Shown here: one piece after another, positions 42,919-51,660 of the stretch
Layout: each line of letters begins with the position of its first letter
Numbering within the stretch: the stretch's first letter is position 1
DNA from: CANMIH01 sp049116335
GTDB taxonomy: Bacteria; Pseudomonadota; Alphaproteobacteria; Rhodobacterales; Rhodobacteraceae
Length of the DNA: 64,000 nt
Direction: 5' to 3'
Assembly: GCA_049116335.1 (NCBI GenBank)
Contig: JAGDYZ010000003.1
Span: forward strand, 62,001 to 126,000
Notes under the pieces: generated by a model
The model's database searches: none
What the model was told of the DNA's origin: nothing
The model's input: only the letters and a program-made list of their open reading frames with translations
Translations under genes and position numbers: made by a program

Positions 42919-43705
42919 GGCACCAAAGATCATTGCGGTGGCTAATCAGAAAGGGGGCGTAGGGAAAACAACAACAACCATCAATCTCGGCGCCGCTTTG
43001 TCTGAAATGGGCAACAAGGTGCTTGTTGTCGATCTCGATCCTCAGGGAAACGCATCCACCGGTCTCGGCATTGAACTGGATGATCGAGAATTCACCACAT
43101 ACGATCTCTTGCTGGATGACGTTGATCTTGACCAGGTTATTCTCAAGACAACCACAGACAATCTATCTTTGATCCCGGCCACGGTTGATCTGTCGTCCGC
43201 AGATATTGAGCTTATGGCGAATGAAAAGCGAAGCTTCCTTCTGCATGATGCGCTGAGACAGCATGCCATAGACTCCTTCGCCTTTGATTACATCCTGATC
43301 GACTGTCCGCCCTCGCTGAACCTTTTGACCGTCAACGCCATGGTCGCTGCCAATTCGGTCCTTGTGCCGCTCCAAAGCGAGTTTTTTGCGCTTGAGGGCT
43401 TGTCTCAGCTGATGTTGACCATTCGTGAGGTTCGTCAGTCTGCGAATCCTAGGCTGCGGATCGAAGGTGTTGTTCTGACGATGTACGACAAACGGAACAA
43501 TCTCTCGCAACAGGTAGAGGCAGATGCGCGCAGCAATCTGGGCGATTTGGTTTTTAGTTCCGTTATTCCAAGAAATGTCCGCGTCAGCGAAGCGCCGTCT
43601 TATGCTGTGCCGGTTTTGTCTTATGACACCGCCTCGAAAGGGGCCGAGGCCTACCGCGCCTTGGCCATCGAACTGATCAATAATAACGATAAGCTTGCTG
43701 CATAA
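42896..43705 (+). CDS. parA: Chromosome partitioning ATPase ParA
   Basis: ParA ATPase that moves ParB-bound origins. The 269-residue product has the deviant Walker A KGGVGKTTT near residues 20-28. Family blocks follow: LVVDLDPQGNASTGLG, DYILIDCPPSLNLLTVNAM and LVPLQSEFFALEGLSQL. A P-loop partner Asp is in IDCPP. The start overlaps rsmG by 23 bases. It is followed by parB after 26 bases. Confidence 0.97.
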   Translation: MSDLTRPKAPKIIAVANQKGGVGKTTTTINLGAALSEMGNKVLVVDLDPQGNASTGLGIELDDREFTTYDLLLDDVDLDQVILKTTTDNLSLIPATVDLSSADIELMANEKRSFLLHDALRQHAIDSFAFDYILIDCPPSLNLLTVNAMVAANSVLVPLQSEFFALEGLSQLMLTIREVRQSANPRLRIEGVVLTMYDKRNNLSQQVEADARSNLGDLVFSSVIPRNVRVSEAPSYAVPVLSYDTASKGAEAYRALAIELINNNDKLAA

Positions 43706-43731
43706 GCGGGCTAAGCACGGAGGCAATAACA

Positions 43732-44637
43732 ATGGCAGAAAAGAAAGAACCTCGCCGCGGTCTTGGCCGTGGATTGTCCGCACTTATGGCAGATGTAGCA
43801 CCTAATCCCGCCGACGAAGCGTCGGAAGCTCCGCGCCGCCCTGATCGGGTGGTGCCGATTGAAAAACTAAACCCCAACCCCGACCAGCCGCGTCGCACCT
43901 TTACGCAAGAACATTTGGATGATCTTGCAAACTCGATCCGGACCAAGGGCATCATTCAGCCTCTGATCGTGCGCCCGGATCCGCGCAGTGCAGGGGACTT
44001 TGAGATTGTCGCGGGCGAACGTCGTTGGCGTGCGGCTCAGATGGCCAAACTGCACGAGGTTCCGATCATCGTGCGCGATTTCGATGATGTCGAAGTTCTC
44101 GAAGTGGCGATCATCGAAAACATTCAGCGCGCTGACCTGAACGCCATCGAAGAGGCGGCGGGTTACAAGCAGCTGATGTTCAAGTTTGGGCACACGCAGG
44201 AAAAGCTTGCCGAAGCTTTGGGCAAAAGCCGAAGCCACATCGCCAACCTGATGCGTCTTCTAAATCTTCCTGATCCTGTCCAGGAGATGGTGACAGAAGG
44301 AGAACTGAGCGCTGGTCACGCGCGGGCTTTGATCACCGCGCCAGATCCTGAGTTTCTGGCCAAGACTGTGGTGGCAAAAGGGCTGTCCGTACGCGAGACC
44401 GAGAAACTTGCCAAATCAGCATCTGAGCCAAACAAGCCGAAGAAGCCGGTTGAGAACAAGATGTCGTCCGTAAAGGATGCAGACACCATAGCCCTCGAAG
44501 GAGATCTCTCTGCAGCTTTGAGCATGAAGGTCAGTATCGATCACAAGGCCGGTAGTGAAGCCGGTAAAATCAGTATCTCGTACAATACGCTGGACGAGCT
44601 GGACACGCTCTGCGCCGTTCTAAGCGCAGCGCGCTGA
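43732..44637 (+). CDS. parB: Chromosome partitioning protein ParB
   Basis: ParB binds parS and spreads to form the partition complex; it is also a CTP-dependent clamp. The 301-residue product has the ParA-contact motif RRGLGRGLSALMAD near residues 6-19. The CTP-binding GERRWRAAQMA lies near residues 96-106. The helix-turn-helix region is TQEKLAEALGKSRSHIANLMRLL, followed by GHARALI. A C-terminal dimerisation region ends the protein. GGAGG precedes the ATG. Its targets are the parS sites at 40410 and 42315. Confidence 0.97.
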   Translation: MAEKKEPRRGLGRGLSALMADVAPNPADEASEAPRRPDRVVPIEKLNPNPDQPRRTFTQEHLDDLANSIRTKGIIQPLIVRPDPRSAGDFEIVAGERRWRAAQMAKLHEVPIIVRDFDDVEVLEVAIIENIQRADLNAIEEAAGYKQLMFKFGHTQEKLAEALGKSRSHIANLMRLLNLPDPVQEMVTEGELSAGHARALITAPDPEFLAKTVVAKGLSVRETEKLAKSASEPNKPKKPVENKMSSVKDADTIALEGDLSAALSMKVSIDHKAGSEAGKISISYNTLDELDTLCAVLSAAR

Positions 44638-45792
44638 TCAGGGCATCAACTCGGGAATAATCGAGTTCAGAACCAACCGGCCACGCGGCGTCGCCCCAAG
44701 GGTGGCGCCGTTTTGCCAAAGTAGGCCCAGGTCAATCAGATGGTCTATTTCGTCTTGGGGTAGGGCGCTTGCGCTAAGTTTACGCACACGCGCCGTATCT
44801 ATACCATCAAGAATACGAAGCCCCATCATGATGTATTCCGAGGCCTGATCATCCCCAGTCAGTGCCTCAAACTCAACATCCGCTGACCCGGCTTCTGCCA
44901 TCTCAATCCACTTGCCGGGCTGCATCGCTGCGACGGTGGCATATTTCTGGCCACCCAATGTAACGCGACCATGCGCTCCGGGGCCAACACCGACATAGTC
45001 ACCATAGTTCCAGTAGATCAGATTGTGGCGCGATTCAGCGCCGGGACGGGCATGGTTCGACACTTCATAGGCAGGCATGCCCGCAGCGTCACAGAGCTCT
45101 TGAGTCAGGTCATACATGTCGGCGCCAAGGTCTTCCCCCGGCAGCCCGCGCAGCTTGCCTCGCTGAGCGCGATCGAAGAACGCGGTGCCTTGTTCGATGG
45201 TAAGCTGATACATCGACAGGTGGTCGACAGCCATGGACAAGGCTTCGGTGAGCTCAGATCGCCAGGCCTCAAGGGACTGGTCTTGCCGGGCATAGATCAG
45301 ATCGAAGCTAACACGGTCAAATTGATTGCGCGCGATGTCAAAGGCCGCCCGGGCTTCGTCTACATCATGCAACCGCCCAAGACGGCGCAGATCGTCGGAA
45401 TTCAGAGACTGAACCCCCAGAGAAACGCGATTGACGCCGGCGTCTGCAAAACCGCGAAAGCGCGCCGCTTCAACGGATCTTGGGTTGGCTTCCAGCGAAA
45501 TCTCAATGTCGTTCGCCCAGACCCAATCGTCTCGGGTCGCCTCCAAAACGGCATTCACTGTTTCGGGCAACATCAAAGAGGGCGTGCCACCACCGAAGAA
45601 GATCGACTGCAGCACACGCCCTTTGGTTTTTGCAGAGTACCGACGGACCTCAGCGGCCAGGGCCTTGGCCCATCGGTCTTGATCAATGAACTGGGTCACA
45701 TGACTGTTGAAGTCGCAATAGGGGCACTTGGCCTCACAAAATGGCCAATGGACATAAAGCCCGAAACCGCCCGCTTGCCAGTCTTCAGTCAA
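44638..45792 (-). CDS. hemW: Radical SAM protein HemW
   Basis: HemW is a haem-chaperone related to oxygen-independent coproporphyrinogen III oxidase (HemN). The 384-residue product has the radical SAM motif CEAKCPYC near residues 19-26, GGGTPSL, and the HemW-typical SLGVQSLNSDDLRRLGR. TTG 45792 is taken as start because it gives the family length and overlaps the rdgB stop by 8 bases. An earlier in-frame ATG to 45951 would overlap rdgB by more than 150 bases. HemW proteins lack an extra HemN Cys motif here, so the haem-transfer role is more likely than the oxidase. Confidence 0.88.
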   Translation of the reverse strand: MTEDWQAGGFGLYVHWPFCEAKCPYCDFNSHVTQFIDQDRWAKALAAEVRRYSAKTKGRVLQSIFFGGGTPSLMLPETVNAVLEATRDDWVWANDIEISLEANPRSVEAARFRGFADAGVNRVSLGVQSLNSDDLRRLGRLHDVDEARAAFDIARNQFDRVSFDLIYARQDQSLEAWRSELTEALSMAVDHLSMYQLTIEQGTAFFDRAQRGKLRGLPGEDLGADMYDLTQELCDAAGMPAYEVSNHARPGAESRHNLIYWNYGDYVGVGPGAHGRVTLGGQKYATVAAMQPGKWIEMAEAGSADVEFEALTGDDQASEYIMMGLRILDGIDTARVRKLSASALPQDEIDHLIDLGLLWQNGATLGATPRGRLVLNSIIPELMP

Positions 45793-46396
45793 AGCAACCC
45801 GCCACAAATTTTGCAAATGCGTCAGCCCGGTGGCTGATGCGGTTTTTTTCGGCCCGATCCATTTCGGCAAAGGTGATGTCATAGCCCTTGGGCTGGAAAC
45901 ACGGATCATACCCGTGACCCTCCGCGCCGCGCATGGGCCAGACGACCTCACCTTCTACAGTGCCGGGGAAAACTTCGTCATGTCCGTCAGGCCAGGCAAG
46001 AACCAGAGTGCTGCAAAAGCGTGCAATCCAGGGTTGATTTGATCCACCCTCAACAATCTTGGCGTGGGTCTTCTCCATCGCCATAAAAAAGTCTCGACCA
46101 GTCTCTGTTTCCGCCCAATCCGCAGTATAGACACCCGGCGCACCGCCAAGAACATCTACCTCGATCCCGGAATCGTCTGACAGCGCAGGCAGACCTGTGG
46201 CCTTCGACGCCGCATGCGCTTTGATGCGGGCGTTTTCGACAAAAGTGGTGCCGGTCTCTTCCGGTTCGGGAAGATCCATCTCTTTGGCGCCAACCACAGT
46301 CACGCCATATGGGGCGAGAAGGGCACGCATCTCGTCAAGTTTGCCCTCGTTGTGGGTGGCGACCAAAAGACGGTCGCCAGAGAATTTGCGGGTCAT
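45785..46396 (-). CDS. rdgB: dITP/XTP pyrophosphatase RdgB
   Basis: Ham1/RdgB enzyme that removes deaminated purine triphosphates (ITP, dITP, XTP). The 203-residue product begins with LLVATHNEGKLDEM. The central block LSDDSGIEVDVLGGAPGV and the C-terminal SHRADAFAKF are diagnostic. It overlaps rph by 4 bases upstream and hemW by 8 bases downstream. Confidence 0.95.
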   Translation of the reverse strand: MTRKFSGDRLLVATHNEGKLDEMRALLAPYGVTVVGAKEMDLPEPEETGTTFVENARIKAHAASKATGLPALSDDSGIEVDVLGGAPGVYTADWAETETGRDFFMAMEKTHAKIVEGGSNQPWIARFCSTLVLAWPDGHDEVFPGTVEGEVVWPMRGAEGHGYDPCFQPKGYDITFAEMDRAEKNRISHRADAFAKFVAGCFD

Positions 46397-47106
46397 GCGG
46401 TAGCTGCCTTTTGCGCCTCAACCAATTCCGCCACACCTTTTTCCGCCAGATCCAAAAGCTGGTTCATCTGGTCACGGCTATAGGTCGAGCCCTCGGCAGA
46501 CATCTGTGTCTCAATCAGTTGACCGTTGCCCAGCATGATAAAGTTGCCATCGACACCGGCTTCGCTGTCTTCGGGATAATCCAAGTCCAGAACAGGCTGA
46601 CCCGCATAGATGCCACAGCTTACGGCGGCCACGGGCGAAATCAGCGGATCGGTTTTGATCTCACCGGCTTTCATCAGTTTGTTGACTGCCAGACGCAGCG
46701 CAACCCAACCACCGGTGATCGAGGCACAGCGTGTGCCACCGTCGGCCTGAATGACGTCACAGTCGATGGTAATCTGACGTTCGCCCAGGGCCACGCGATC
46801 AACACCCGCGCGCAGCGCGCGGCCAATCAGTCGCTGGATCTCAACGGTACGGCCACCCTGTTTGCCGGCTGTTGCTTCGCGGCGCATGCGGCTTGTGGTT
46901 GACCGGGGCAGCATGCCGTATTCGGCGGTGACCCAACCCAGACCCGAACCTTTGATAAAGGGGGGCACGCGGGCTTCCAAAGTTGCGGTACACAACACAT
47001 GGGTGTCACCCATCCGGATCATGCACGAACCTTCTGCGTGTTTGGTCACACCTGTTTCGATTGAAACGGCACGCATTTCGTTTAATTCTCTTCCCGACGG
47101 TCTCAT
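46393..47106 (-). CDS. rph: Ribonuclease PH
   Basis: Phosphate-dependent 3' exoribonuclease that trims tRNA ends. The 237-residue product starts MRPSGRELNEMR, the family start, after GAGGATC. It includes the blocks CTATLEARVPPFIKGSG and AEYGMLPRSTTSRMRRE. Phosphate-binding residues in GGTRCASITGG follow. The longer frame to 47325 overlaps hrcA and is not used. First gene of rph-rdgB-hemW, divergent from hrcA. Confidence 0.96.
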   Translation of the reverse strand: MRPSGRELNEMRAVSIETGVTKHAEGSCMIRMGDTHVLCTATLEARVPPFIKGSGLGWVTAEYGMLPRSTTSRMRREATAGKQGGRTVEIQRLIGRALRAGVDRVALGERQITIDCDVIQADGGTRCASITGGWVALRLAVNKLMKAGEIKTDPLISPVAAVSCGIYAGQPVLDLDYPEDSEAGVDGNFIMLGNGQLIETQMSAEGSTYSRDQMNQLLDLAEKGVAELVEAQKAATA

Positions 47107-47201
47107 GGTGATCCTCTTGGCTGTTTGGGGCAGGGATAGACGTGGTGGACACCCACGTGCAACCCTATGCTGGCCAAAGGTCACGCTGAAAAAGGCAAGG
47201 T

Positions 47202-48266
47202 ATGAACCAGGCAAGCGAATTGCTCTCGCAAATGAATGATCGCTCACGCGAAGTCTTTCGCCGTGTGGTCGAATCCTATCTCGAATCCGGCGAACCCGTG
47301 GGCTCGCGGACCCTGACACGCACATTGAATGAAAAGGTCTCGGCCGCGACCATTCGCAATGTGATGCAGGACCTTGAGTTTCTTGGTCTTTTGGACAGTC
47401 CTCACATCAGCGCGGGCCGCATTCCAACCCAAGTTGGGCTGCGGATGTTTGTGGATGGGTTGCTAGAAGTGGGCGATCTGGCACAGGAAGACCGGGTCAA
47501 ATTGGATGCCACCCTAGGCTCGAATGCACAGGATGTAGGGGGCGTGCTCGACAAAGTTGGTGCGGCACTTTCGGGTGTGACACATGGCGCCTCGCTTGTG
47601 CTGACCCCAAAACACGAAGCTCCGCTGAAACATATTGAGTTTGTCAGTCTCGCACAGGATCGCGCGCTTGTGGTGATTGTCTTTGCCGATGGCCAGGTCG
47701 AAAACCGCGTGTTTAGTCCGCCACCTGGCCAAACCCCAAGTTCACTGCGCGAAGCCGCAAATTTCATCAACGCTCTCCTTGAAGGCAAGACGCTCTCTGA
47801 GTTGCGCAAAGTCATGCGCGAGCAGATCAAACTGCGCCGGCAAGAGCTGGATGAAATGGCGGCGCAACTGGTCGAATCAGGGGATGCGATCTGGGACAGT
47901 CCAGAAGATCGGTCAGGGCGGTTGATCGTTCGGGGGCGGGCGAATCTTTTGGGTGGGGATGAAGCCGAAGAAGAGCTTGATCTCATCCGTCACCTGTTTG
48001 ATGACCTCGAACGCAAGCGGGATATTGCCGAATTTCTCGAACTGACAGATCAGGGCGAAGGTGTGCGCATTTTTATTGGCTCAGAGAACAAACTTTTCTC
48101 ACTTTCGGGTTCCTCTTTGGTGGTGTCTCCATATATGAACGCTGATCGAAAGATCATTGGCGCGGTGGGGGTGATCGGCCCGACGCGTCTGAACTATGGC
48201 CGGATCGTTCCCATTGTGGATTACACGGCCCAACTGGTTGGCAAACTCCTTACCAATCGGAGTTAG
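47202..48266 (+). CDS. hrcA: Heat-inducible transcription repressor HrcA
   Basis: HrcA binds CIRCE operators and represses groESL or dnaK operons; GroEL aids its folding. The 354-residue product has a winged-helix N-terminus (EVFRRVVESYLESGEPVGSR). The block SPHISAGRIPTQVGLRMFVD is typical, and the C-terminal GPTRLNYGRIVPIVDYTA is diagnostic. No CIRCE-like operator was seen in the 95-base region between rph and hrcA. It lies 9 bases before grpE. Confidence 0.96.
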   Translation: MNQASELLSQMNDRSREVFRRVVESYLESGEPVGSRTLTRTLNEKVSAATIRNVMQDLEFLGLLDSPHISAGRIPTQVGLRMFVDGLLEVGDLAQEDRVKLDATLGSNAQDVGGVLDKVGAALSGVTHGASLVLTPKHEAPLKHIEFVSLAQDRALVVIVFADGQVENRVFSPPPGQTPSSLREAANFINALLEGKTLSELRKVMREQIKLRRQELDEMAAQLVESGDAIWDSPEDRSGRLIVRGRANLLGGDEAEEELDLIRHLFDDLERKRDIAEFLELTDQGEGVRIFIGSENKLFSLSGSSLVVSPYMNADRKIIGAVGVIGPTRLNYGRIVPIVDYTAQLVGKLLTNRS

Positions 48267-48275
48267 AGGTGAGAC

Positions 48276-48836
48276 ATGGCAGATCCGAACAACAACGATT
48301 TTCTTGACGATATCGCCAATGCCGAGGCGGAAGAAATGGCCGTCGAAGCGGAAGAGATTGATGATATCTCGATCCACGTCGAAAAGGTCGTGGCCGAGCG
48401 TGACGAATATAAAGACCGCTTTATGCGCGCTCTGGCTGATGCCGAAAACGCACGCAAGCGCGCCGACAAGGATCGTCGCGAAGCTCAGATGTATGGCGGC
48501 ACACGTATCGCACGCGATCTTCTGCCGGTGTATGACAACCTGAACCGCGCTCTGGCGGCAGCGTCCGAGGCTGAAGGCGAAGGGTCAAATGCACTGATCG
48601 AAGGCGTTCAGCTGACGTTGAAAGAGCTGATGAATGTGTTTGAACGCCATGGCGTAAAACGCGTCACTCCCGAAGTGGGCGACCGGTTTGATCCGAAAGA
48701 GCACGAAGCGATGTTTGAGGCCCCTGTGCCCGGCACCCGTGCAGGTGACATCATTCAGGTCTCGGCGGAAGGCTTTATGCTCTATGACCGTCTTCTGCGC
48801 CCGGCGCAGGTTGGCGTAAGCTCGACACCGGCTTAA
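48276..48836 (+). CDS. grpE: Nucleotide exchange factor GrpE
   Basis: Co-chaperone that releases ADP from DnaK. The 186-residue product has an acidic, coiled-coil N-terminal part to about residue 60, then the GrpE core. The core includes RDLLPVYDNLNRALAA near residues 81-96 and the C-terminal beta domain PVPGTRAGDIIQV. It is coupled to hrcA, a common alphaproteobacterial pair. dnaK and dnaJ are not in the window. Confidence 0.95.
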   Translation: MADPNNNDFLDDIANAEAEEMAVEAEEIDDISIHVEKVVAERDEYKDRFMRALADAENARKRADKDRREAQMYGGTRIARDLLPVYDNLNRALAAASEAEGEGSNALIEGVQLTLKELMNVFERHGVKRVTPEVGDRFDPKEHEAMFEAPVPGTRAGDIIQVSAEGFMLYDRLLRPAQVGVSSTPA

Positions 48837-48881
48837 GGGACTGGCCTAAAGCCAGGTCCTAAAGAACGGAAAACGTGAAAC

Positions 48882-48909
48882 AAAGGCGGGGATCTCCCCG
48901 CCTTTTTTC
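48882..48909. terminator. Bidirectional terminator between grpE and mutS
   Basis: The stem AAAGGCGGGGA / TCCCCGCCTTT with a 2-4 base loop and flanking A and T runs lies between convergent genes. Confidence 0.9.
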
Positions 48910-48912
48910 ATA

Positions 48913-51597
48913 TCATGCTTCAGATAGATCTTTCAGATCATAGAGCGCCTGAAGCGCCTCGCGTGGGCTTAGATCATCTGGATTGATCCCGGCCAGATGC
49001 ACATCAACAGCGCTTGGACCCGTAGCCGGAGTTGGCTCGGGGGCCGCAGCAATATTGGCAAAGAGCGGCAGATCATCAATCAAAGCTTTGGGCGAGGTAC
49101 GCTCGCGCTCTCCCTCTTCCAGAGCATCCAGAACCGAGCGCGCCCGCGTGATCACGGCTTTTGGCAAACCGGCAAGCTGGGCGACCTGCACACCGTAGGA
49201 TCGATCCGCGGCACCTTCCCGGACCTCATGCAGAAAGATCACCTCTCCTTCCCATTCTTTCACAGCCACTGTGGCGTTTTTCACGCCATCCAGTTTTCCC
49301 GCCAGCGCGGTCAGCTCGTGATAGTGGGTGGCAAACAACCCGCGCACGCGGTTGACCGATTGCAGGTGCTCCAATGTGGCCCAGGCGATCGACAGTCCGT
49401 CATAGGTGGCGGTGCCGCGTCCGATCTCGTCAAGAATGACGAGGGCGCGATCATCGGCCTGATTGAGGATCGCCGCAGTTTCGACCATCTCGACCATAAA
49501 GGTGGATCGCCCGCGCGCCAGATCATCGCTGGCGCCAACGCGGCTGAACACCTGGCTGACCAGACCAACATGTGCCGCGCGGGCAGGGACGTATGACCCC
49601 ATCTGGGCCAAGACCGCGATCAAAGCGTTCTGACGCAGGAAGGTTGATTTACCGGCCATGTTCGGGCCGGTCAAAAGCGTCACAGCGGCGGCTTCACCTT
49701 CGGCATTCAGGGCGCAGTCATTGGCAATAAACGGCTCTCCACTGGCCTGAAGCGCAGCTTCGACCACCGGGTGACGTCCCCCTTCCACGTGAAACGCGCG
49801 GCTGTCATCCACGGCCGGGCGGCACCAATCCCGTTGACGTGCCAGTTCAGCCAGACCCAGTGTCAGGTCAATCTCGGACAAGGCCAGAGCCAGTTCGGAT
49901 AGCTCAGGTGCCTTATCAAGAATGGCGGCTTTCAAGGCATCATAGAGACGTTTTTCGATCCCAAGCGCCTCGTTGCCGGCATTCAGAATGCGGGTTTCCA
50001 GCTCAGAAAGCTCAACAGTCGTGAACCGCACCTGATTGGCCGTGGTCTGGCGATGGATGAACCGCTCAGAATGCGGCGGAGACAACATCTTATCGGCATG
50101 TGTTGCCGTACATTCGATGAAGTAGCCCAGCACATTGTTGTGCTTGATCTTCAGGCTGCCAATGCCGGTTTCCTCTGAATACTCCGCCTGCATCGCCGCA
50201 ATGACACTGCGGCCCTCATCGCGCAGCTTGCGCGCCTCATCCAGAGCTTGGTCAAAGCCGGGGGCAATAAATCCTCCGTCGCGTGCCAAAAGCGGCGGCT
50301 CGGCGATCAGGGCTTCATCAAGATAGGCCAAAAGATCGTCGTGGCCGCGCAGCGCTGTGGTCGCGCGTTGGATTAAATCGGGCAGGGCTTCGTCAGCCAG
50401 TCGATCAAAAATCATCTCGGCTTGAGACAGAGCGTTGCGCAGACCCGCAAGATCCCGTGGTCCACCCCGATCCAATCCAAGGCGTGACAGGGCCCGATCG
50501 ACGTCAGGCACACGGCGCAGATCGTCGCGCAGACCATCGCTGGCGACACTGTTGGTGCCCCAGGTCACAGCGTCCAGCCGGTCATGAATGATGGATACTT
50601 CTCGCGAGGGTGAAGAGACCCGACGTTCCAACAGGCGTGCCCCCCCGGCGGTCACGGTCATATCCACAACCGCCAAAAGCGACCCGGCGCGGCCCCCCTG
50701 CATGGATCGGGTGAGTTCCAGATTGCGCCGCGTGGCGGCATCAATCTGCATCAGACGTGAAATGGCATCCTGCTTAGGAGGACGTAAAAGCGGTAGGCGT
50801 CCTTTTTGGGTGATATCGAGATAATCAACGATGGCCCCCATCGCGGCCAGCTCGGCGCGATCAAACTGGCCAAACCCGGCAAGCGTCTGAACATTGAACA
50901 AGCCGCACAGGCGCGTGTCGGCGGACCCACTGTCGAATGAGGCGGCACCCAACACGGTGGCTTCGATCCCAAGATCGCCCAGAACCTCGCGCAGGATCTC
51001 ATCAACGGCTTCGCTTACCAGAACCTCAGAGGGCGCGAGGCGTGCAAGCTCGGCCCCAATGCGTGCCTGTCCCAGCGGCATCACGTGAAACGCGCCGGTT
51101 GAAATATCGCACCAACTTAGCGCCCAGTCGTCGCGTACACGCGATAGGGCAGCCAGAAAGTTGTGACGACGGGCTTCGAGCAGGCTTTCCTCGGTCAAAG
51201 TACCCGGAGTGACAAGCCGCACAACTTCACGCCGCACCACCGCTTTATAGCCGCCGCGTTTCTTGGCTTCGTCCGGGCTTTCCATCTGTTCGCCCACCGC
51301 GACACGAAACCCTTTACGGATCAGCGTCAGCAGGTATCCTTCCGCCGCATGCACGGGAACGCCGCACATAGGGATGTCGTCGCCCTCGTGTTTGCCGCGC
51401 TTGGTCAGAGCAATATCCAGCGCTTCGGCCGCTGCCACCGCGTCGTCAAAGAACAATTCGTAGAAATCGCCCATACGATAGAACAACAAAGCATCGGGGT
51501 AACCGGCTTTGATTTCCAAATATTGCGCCATCATGGGCGTCACGGTATTTTTATTTCCCTTGTTAGCGCTCACAGCACTTTTCCCCGTCGTTTTCAC
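48913..51597 (-). CDS. mutS: DNA mismatch repair protein MutS
   Basis: MutS recognises mismatches and small loops. The 894-residue product has the mismatch-binding motif around LLFYRMGDFYELFFDDA (Phe-x-Glu equivalent) near residue 45. The P-loop GPNMAGKST lies near residues 638-646, the signature ILDEIGRGTATYDG follows, and the C-terminal dimerisation helix is present. Start is uncertain: GTG 51597 is the longest frame, GTG 51573 has GGGGAAAA upstream, and ATG 51534 (MMAQYLEIK) is the first ATG in the conserved part. Divergent from the malic enzyme gene. Confidence 0.95.
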   Translation of the reverse strand: MKTTGKSAVSANKGNKNTVTPMMAQYLEIKAGYPDALLFYRMGDFYELFFDDAVAAAEALDIALTKRGKHEGDDIPMCGVPVHAAEGYLLTLIRKGFRVAVGEQMESPDEAKKRGGYKAVVRREVVRLVTPGTLTEESLLEARRHNFLAALSRVRDDWALSWCDISTGAFHVMPLGQARIGAELARLAPSEVLVSEAVDEILREVLGDLGIEATVLGAASFDSGSADTRLCGLFNVQTLAGFGQFDRAELAAMGAIVDYLDITQKGRLPLLRPPKQDAISRLMQIDAATRRNLELTRSMQGGRAGSLLAVVDMTVTAGGARLLERRVSSPSREVSIIHDRLDAVTWGTNSVASDGLRDDLRRVPDVDRALSRLGLDRGGPRDLAGLRNALSQAEMIFDRLADEALPDLIQRATTALRGHDDLLAYLDEALIAEPPLLARDGGFIAPGFDQALDEARKLRDEGRSVIAAMQAEYSEETGIGSLKIKHNNVLGYFIECTATHADKMLSPPHSERFIHRQTTANQVRFTTVELSELETRILNAGNEALGIEKRLYDALKAAILDKAPELSELALALSEIDLTLGLAELARQRDWCRPAVDDSRAFHVEGGRHPVVEAALQASGEPFIANDCALNAEGEAAAVTLLTGPNMAGKSTFLRQNALIAVLAQMGSYVPARAAHVGLVSQVFSRVGASDDLARGRSTFMVEMVETAAILNQADDRALVILDEIGRGTATYDGLSIAWATLEHLQSVNRVRGLFATHYHELTALAGKLDGVKNATVAVKEWEGEVIFLHEVREGAADRSYGVQVAQLAGLPKAVITRARSVLDALEEGERERTSPKALIDDLPLFANIAAAPEPTPATGPSAVDVHLAGINPDDLSPREALQALYDLKDLSEA

Positions 51598-51660
51598 GTG
51601 ACATTAAGTCGGTCAATAGCGGTGTCATACCGCCAATCACAAGCCCGGTAGAGAACACGA

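Noticed and set aside
47107..47201. CIRCE operator before hrcA
   Set aside because: No TTAGCACTC-N9-GAGTGCTAA match was found between rph and hrcA.
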